From Planctomycetia bacterium (lineage in GTDB: Bacteria; Planctomycetota; Planctomycetia; Gemmatales; Gemmataceae): DNA of 5,003 bases. Position numbers and translations under genes: made by a program. The notes beneath the pieces were generated by a model. That model did no database searches. It was not told where the DNA came from and saw only the letters and a list, made by a program, of their open reading frames with translations. This document shows positions 2,856 to 5,003 of this stretch, piece by piece. The stretch spans positions 1 through 5,003 of the forward strand of contig JANXSH010000607.1 of NCBI GenBank assembly GCA_025356615.1, in the 5' to 3' direction. Position 1 is the stretch's first letter. Each line of letters begins with the position of its first letter.

Positions 2856-5003
2856 ATGCCGGAAATCGCGGACAACACCGAATCGATCTTCGCCGCCGTC
2901 GTGGCCCTGACCGCGCCCGAGGAACGGGCGGCCTATCTGGATCGAGCCTGCGCGGACGACCCCGCCTTGCGCGACCGCCTCGAAGCGCTCCTCCGCGCCC
3001 ACGACCGGGCCGGGCATCTCCTCGACCGGCCGGCTCCAGGCGGCCCGGACCGGACGGGAGCCTATGCCCCCGCGACGGCCGTCGGCGCGGTCATCGCCGG
3101 TCGCTACAAGCTCCTCGAAGAGATCGGCGAGGGGGGCATGGGCACGGTGTATGTGGCCGAGCAGACCCAGCCCGTCCGCCGCAAGGTCGCGGTCAAGCTC
3201 ATCAAGGCGGGCATGGACTCGAAGACCGTGCTGGCCCGCTTCGAGGCCGAGCGGCAAGCGCTGGCGATGATGGACCACCCCAACATCGCCAAGGTGCTCG
3301 ATGGCGGGCTGACCGAGGCGGGCCGCCCGTTCTTCGTCATGGAGTACGTCAAGGGGGTGCCGATCACCGAGTACTGCGACGCCGTCCGGCTCAGCGTGGC
3401 GGAGCGGCTGGGGCTGTTCGTGCAGGTCTGCCAGGCGGTGCAGCACGCCCACCAGAAGGGGGTCATCCACCGCGACCTGAAGCCGTCCAACATCCTCGTC
3501 GCCCCCTACGACGGCAGGCCGGTGCCCAAGGTGATCGACTTCGGCCTGGCCAAGGCGATGCACCACTCGCTCACCGAGCGGACGCTGCACACGGCGCACG
3601 AGACGGTGCTGGGCACGCCGCGCTACATGAGTCCGGAGCAGGCGCAGCTCAACAACCTCGACGTGGACACCCGCTCGGACATCTATTCGCTCGGCGTCTT
3701 GCTCTACGAGCTGCTGACCGGCACGACGCCGCTGGACGCGCAGCGGTACAAGGAGGCGGCCTGGGACGAGGTACGCCGGATCATCCGCGAGGAGGAGCCG
3801 CCCCGGCCTAGCACGCGCCTGAGTTCGGCGAACACGCTGCCGTCGCTGGCCGCCTGCCGGCACACGGAGCCGGCCGGGCTGACGAAGCTGGTGCGCGGCG
3901 AGTTGGACTGGATCGTGATGAAGTCGCTGGAGAAGGACCGCAACCGGCGCTACGAGACGGCGACCGGCTTCGCCTCGGACGTGCAGCGCTACCTGGGAGG
4001 CGAGGCGGTGCTGGCGGTGCCGCCCAGCGCGGGCTACCGGCTGAGGAAGTTCGCGCGGAAGAACCGGGCGGCACTTACGACGGCCGCGGCGATCGCGCTG
4101 CTCCTTGTGGCGGGCGCGGCGGTCAGCAGTTGGCAAGCGGTGCGGGCGACCAGGGCCGAGGCCGCGGCACGGGAGGCCGAGCAGGACGCGATCGCGGCCC
4201 GGTCGGACGAAACCGAGCGGGCCGAGGGCGAGAAGAAAGCCAAGCAGGACGCCCTGGCTGCCGCCGCCGCCGAGAAAAATGCCAAGGAGCAGGCCCAGAA
4301 GCGCCTGGCGCAGATCGAGAAGGGCAACGAGATCATCACGTCGATCTTCACCGACCTGGACATCCGCCGGGTGAAAGCGGGGACCGAGCCGCTGGAGGCG
4401 GTGCTGGCGAAGCGGCTGGTGAAGGCGGCCGGGCAACTGGAAGGGGAGGCGGTCGGCGACCCGCTGGCGGTGGCCGGTCTGCAACTCCGCCTGGGCCTGT
4501 CGCTGCTCAGCCTGGGCCATCCACAAGATGCGATTCAATTGTTCGTCAAGGCGCGCGAAACCTTCACGGCAAAACTGGGGGCCGACCACCCCGACACGCT
4601 CACGAGCATGAACAACCTGGCGCTGGGCTACAAGGCCGCCGGCAAGCTGGACCTGGCCCTGCCGCTCTTCGAGGAAACCCTGAAGCTGATGAAGGCCAGG
4701 CTGGGGGCCGACCACCCCGACACGCTCACGAGCATGAACAACCTGGCGGGGGGCTACCAGGCCGCCGGCAAACTGGACTTGGCCCTGCCGCTCTATGAGG
4801 AGACGCTGAAGCTCATCAAGGCCAGGCTGGGGCCTGACCACCCCAAAACGCTCGTGAGCATGAACAACCTGGCGCAGGGCTACCACGCCGCCAGCAAGCT
4901 CGACCTGGCCCTGCCGCTCTTGGAGGAAACCCTGAAGCTCAGCAAGGCCAGGCTGGGGGCCGACCACCCCGACACGCTCACGAGCATGAACAACCTGGCG
5001 GGG
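2856..5003 (+). CDS. Membrane-anchored Ser/Thr protein kinase with TPR repeats (3' end outside window)
   Basis: The frame is open for 716 codons from ATG 2856 to the window end. Residues 8-58 are the helical leader common in planctomycete kinases. The kinase domain spans about 84-380 with all key elements: Gly loop GEGGMG (91-96), Lys114 in VAVK, helix-C Glu132, HRDLKPSN (205-212, catalytic Asp207), DFG (228-230), activation loop ending GTPRYMSPE (253-261) and SDIYSLG (274-280). It should therefore be active. One hydrophobic segment (about 406-426) anchors it in the membrane with the kinase in the cytoplasm. An Ala/Glu/Lys-rich probable coiled coil follows (428-490), then a degenerate helical pair (540-573) and 42-residue TPR units from 574, presumably on the far side of the membrane, binding ligands or partners. 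It lies downstream of the ECF sigma gene and is probably co-expressed. The sensor output and substrate are not known from the sequence. Confidence 0.95.
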   Translation, partial: MPEIADNTESIFAAVVALTAPEERAAYLDRACADDPALRDRLEALLRAHDRAGHLLDRPAPGGPDRTGAYAPATAVGAVIAGRYKLLEEIGEGGMGTVYVAEQTQPVRRKVAVKLIKAGMDSKTVLARFEAERQALAMMDHPNIAKVLDGGLTEAGRPFFVMEYVKGVPITEYCDAVRLSVAERLGLFVQVCQAVQHAHQKGVIHRDLKPSNILVAPYDGRPVPKVIDFGLAKAMHHSLTERTLHTAHETVLGTPRYMSPEQAQLNNLDVDTRSDIYSLGVLLYELLTGTTPLDAQRYKEAAWDEVRRIIREEEPPRPSTRLSSANTLPSLAACRHTEPAGLTKLVRGELDWIVMKSLEKDRNRRYETATGFASDVQRYLGGEAVLAVPPSAGYRLRKFARKNRAALTTAAAIALLLVAGAAVSSWQAVRATRAEAAAREAEQDAIAARSDETERAEGEKKAKQDALAAAAAEKNAKEQAQKRLAQIEKGNEIITSIFTDLDIRRVKAGTEPLEAVLAKRLVKAAGQLEGEAVGDPLAVAGLQLRLGLSLLSLGHPQDAIQLFVKARETFTAKLGADHPDTLTSMNNLALGYKAAGKLDLALPLFEETLKLMKARLGADHPDTLTSMNNLAGGYQAAGKLDLALPLYEETLKLIKARLGPDHPKTLVSMNNLAQGYHAASKLDLALPLLEETLKLSKARLGADHPDTLTSMNNLAG
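4575..5003 (+). repeat. Tandem 126-base repeats encoding 42-residue TPR units
   Basis: Units start at 4575, 4701, 4827 and 4953, exactly 126 bases apart; the last is cut by the window end. Each unit starts LG.DHP.TL.SMNNLA and continues with a GKLDLALPL-like helix and an EETLKL..KAR helix, a kinesin-light-chain-like TPR. The first 51 bases of units 2 and 4 are identical, and unit 1 differs from them at two positions. Unit 3 is more diverged. This points to recent duplication or gene conversion within the gene. The array probably continues beyond the window. Confidence 0.9.

Noticed and set aside
4130..4798. A 222-codon plus-strand frame inside the kinase gene
   Set aside because: It is a shifted frame of the coiled-coil and TPR coding region, rich in Gly and Arg, with no domain.
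2820..4967. A 715-codon open frame on the minus strand
   Set aside because: It lies exactly antisense to the kinase frame, which has every catalytic motif. Its product is Arg/Gln/Leu-rich with no recognisable domain, and its repeats mirror the TPR units. High GC alone keeps the antisense frame open.
4575..5003. CRISPR-like regular repeats
   Set aside because: The 126-base period is a multiple of three, stays in the kinase frame and encodes TPR units, with no unique spacers.

Overview
The window looks like a piece of a high-GC planctomycete chromosome, most likely from the Gemmata-like group (Gemmataceae). The main reason is the tandem at 2223-5003. It pairs an ECF sigma factor of the planctomycete-rich Sigma70_ECF type with a membrane-anchored Hanks-type Ser/Thr kinase that carries kinesin-light-chain-like TPR repeats. 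The taxonomic call is inference from gene content and composition.

Layout, all on the + strand. (a) 3-377 is the 3' end of an amidohydrolase gene. (b) 378-598 is non-coding and holds two strong stem-loops (515-551 and 569-592). (c) 600-1286 has the structure of an integron gene cassette: a core site at 599-606, a SMI1/KNR4 (SUKH) gene at 625-1176 with clearly lower GC than its surroundings, and a well-formed attC site at 1196-1293. (d) 1359-1969 is a translationally coupled pair: an 83-residue protein of unknown function and a small retropepsin-like clan AA aspartic protease. (e) 1970-2222 has no intact gene but contains a 36-codon remnant (2072-2179) that duplicates the end of the amidohydrolase gene at 270-377. 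(f) 2223-2777 is the ECF sigma factor. (g) 2856 to the window end is the kinase, whose reading frame stays open past 5003.

The least ordinary part is 378-2222, an accessory block between two conserved modules. Its main feature is the integron-type cassette with no integrase in view. The attC has paired R and L boxes, two extrahelical adenines six bases apart on the 5' arm, and an R'' box that pairs perfectly with the core site at the far (left) end of the cassette, as expected when a circular cassette is inserted between G and TT. The gene it carries belongs to a superfamily best known in bacteria for immunity to polymorphic toxins, so it may be an orphan immunity or defence cassette. The amidohydrolase-tail remnant shows that the locus has also been through duplication and deletion.

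The sigma factor and kinase probably form one signalling unit: the kinase senses or integrates a signal and the sigma factor redirects transcription. No anti-sigma gene is visible. No tRNA, rRNA, CRISPR array, transposase or integrase was seen.
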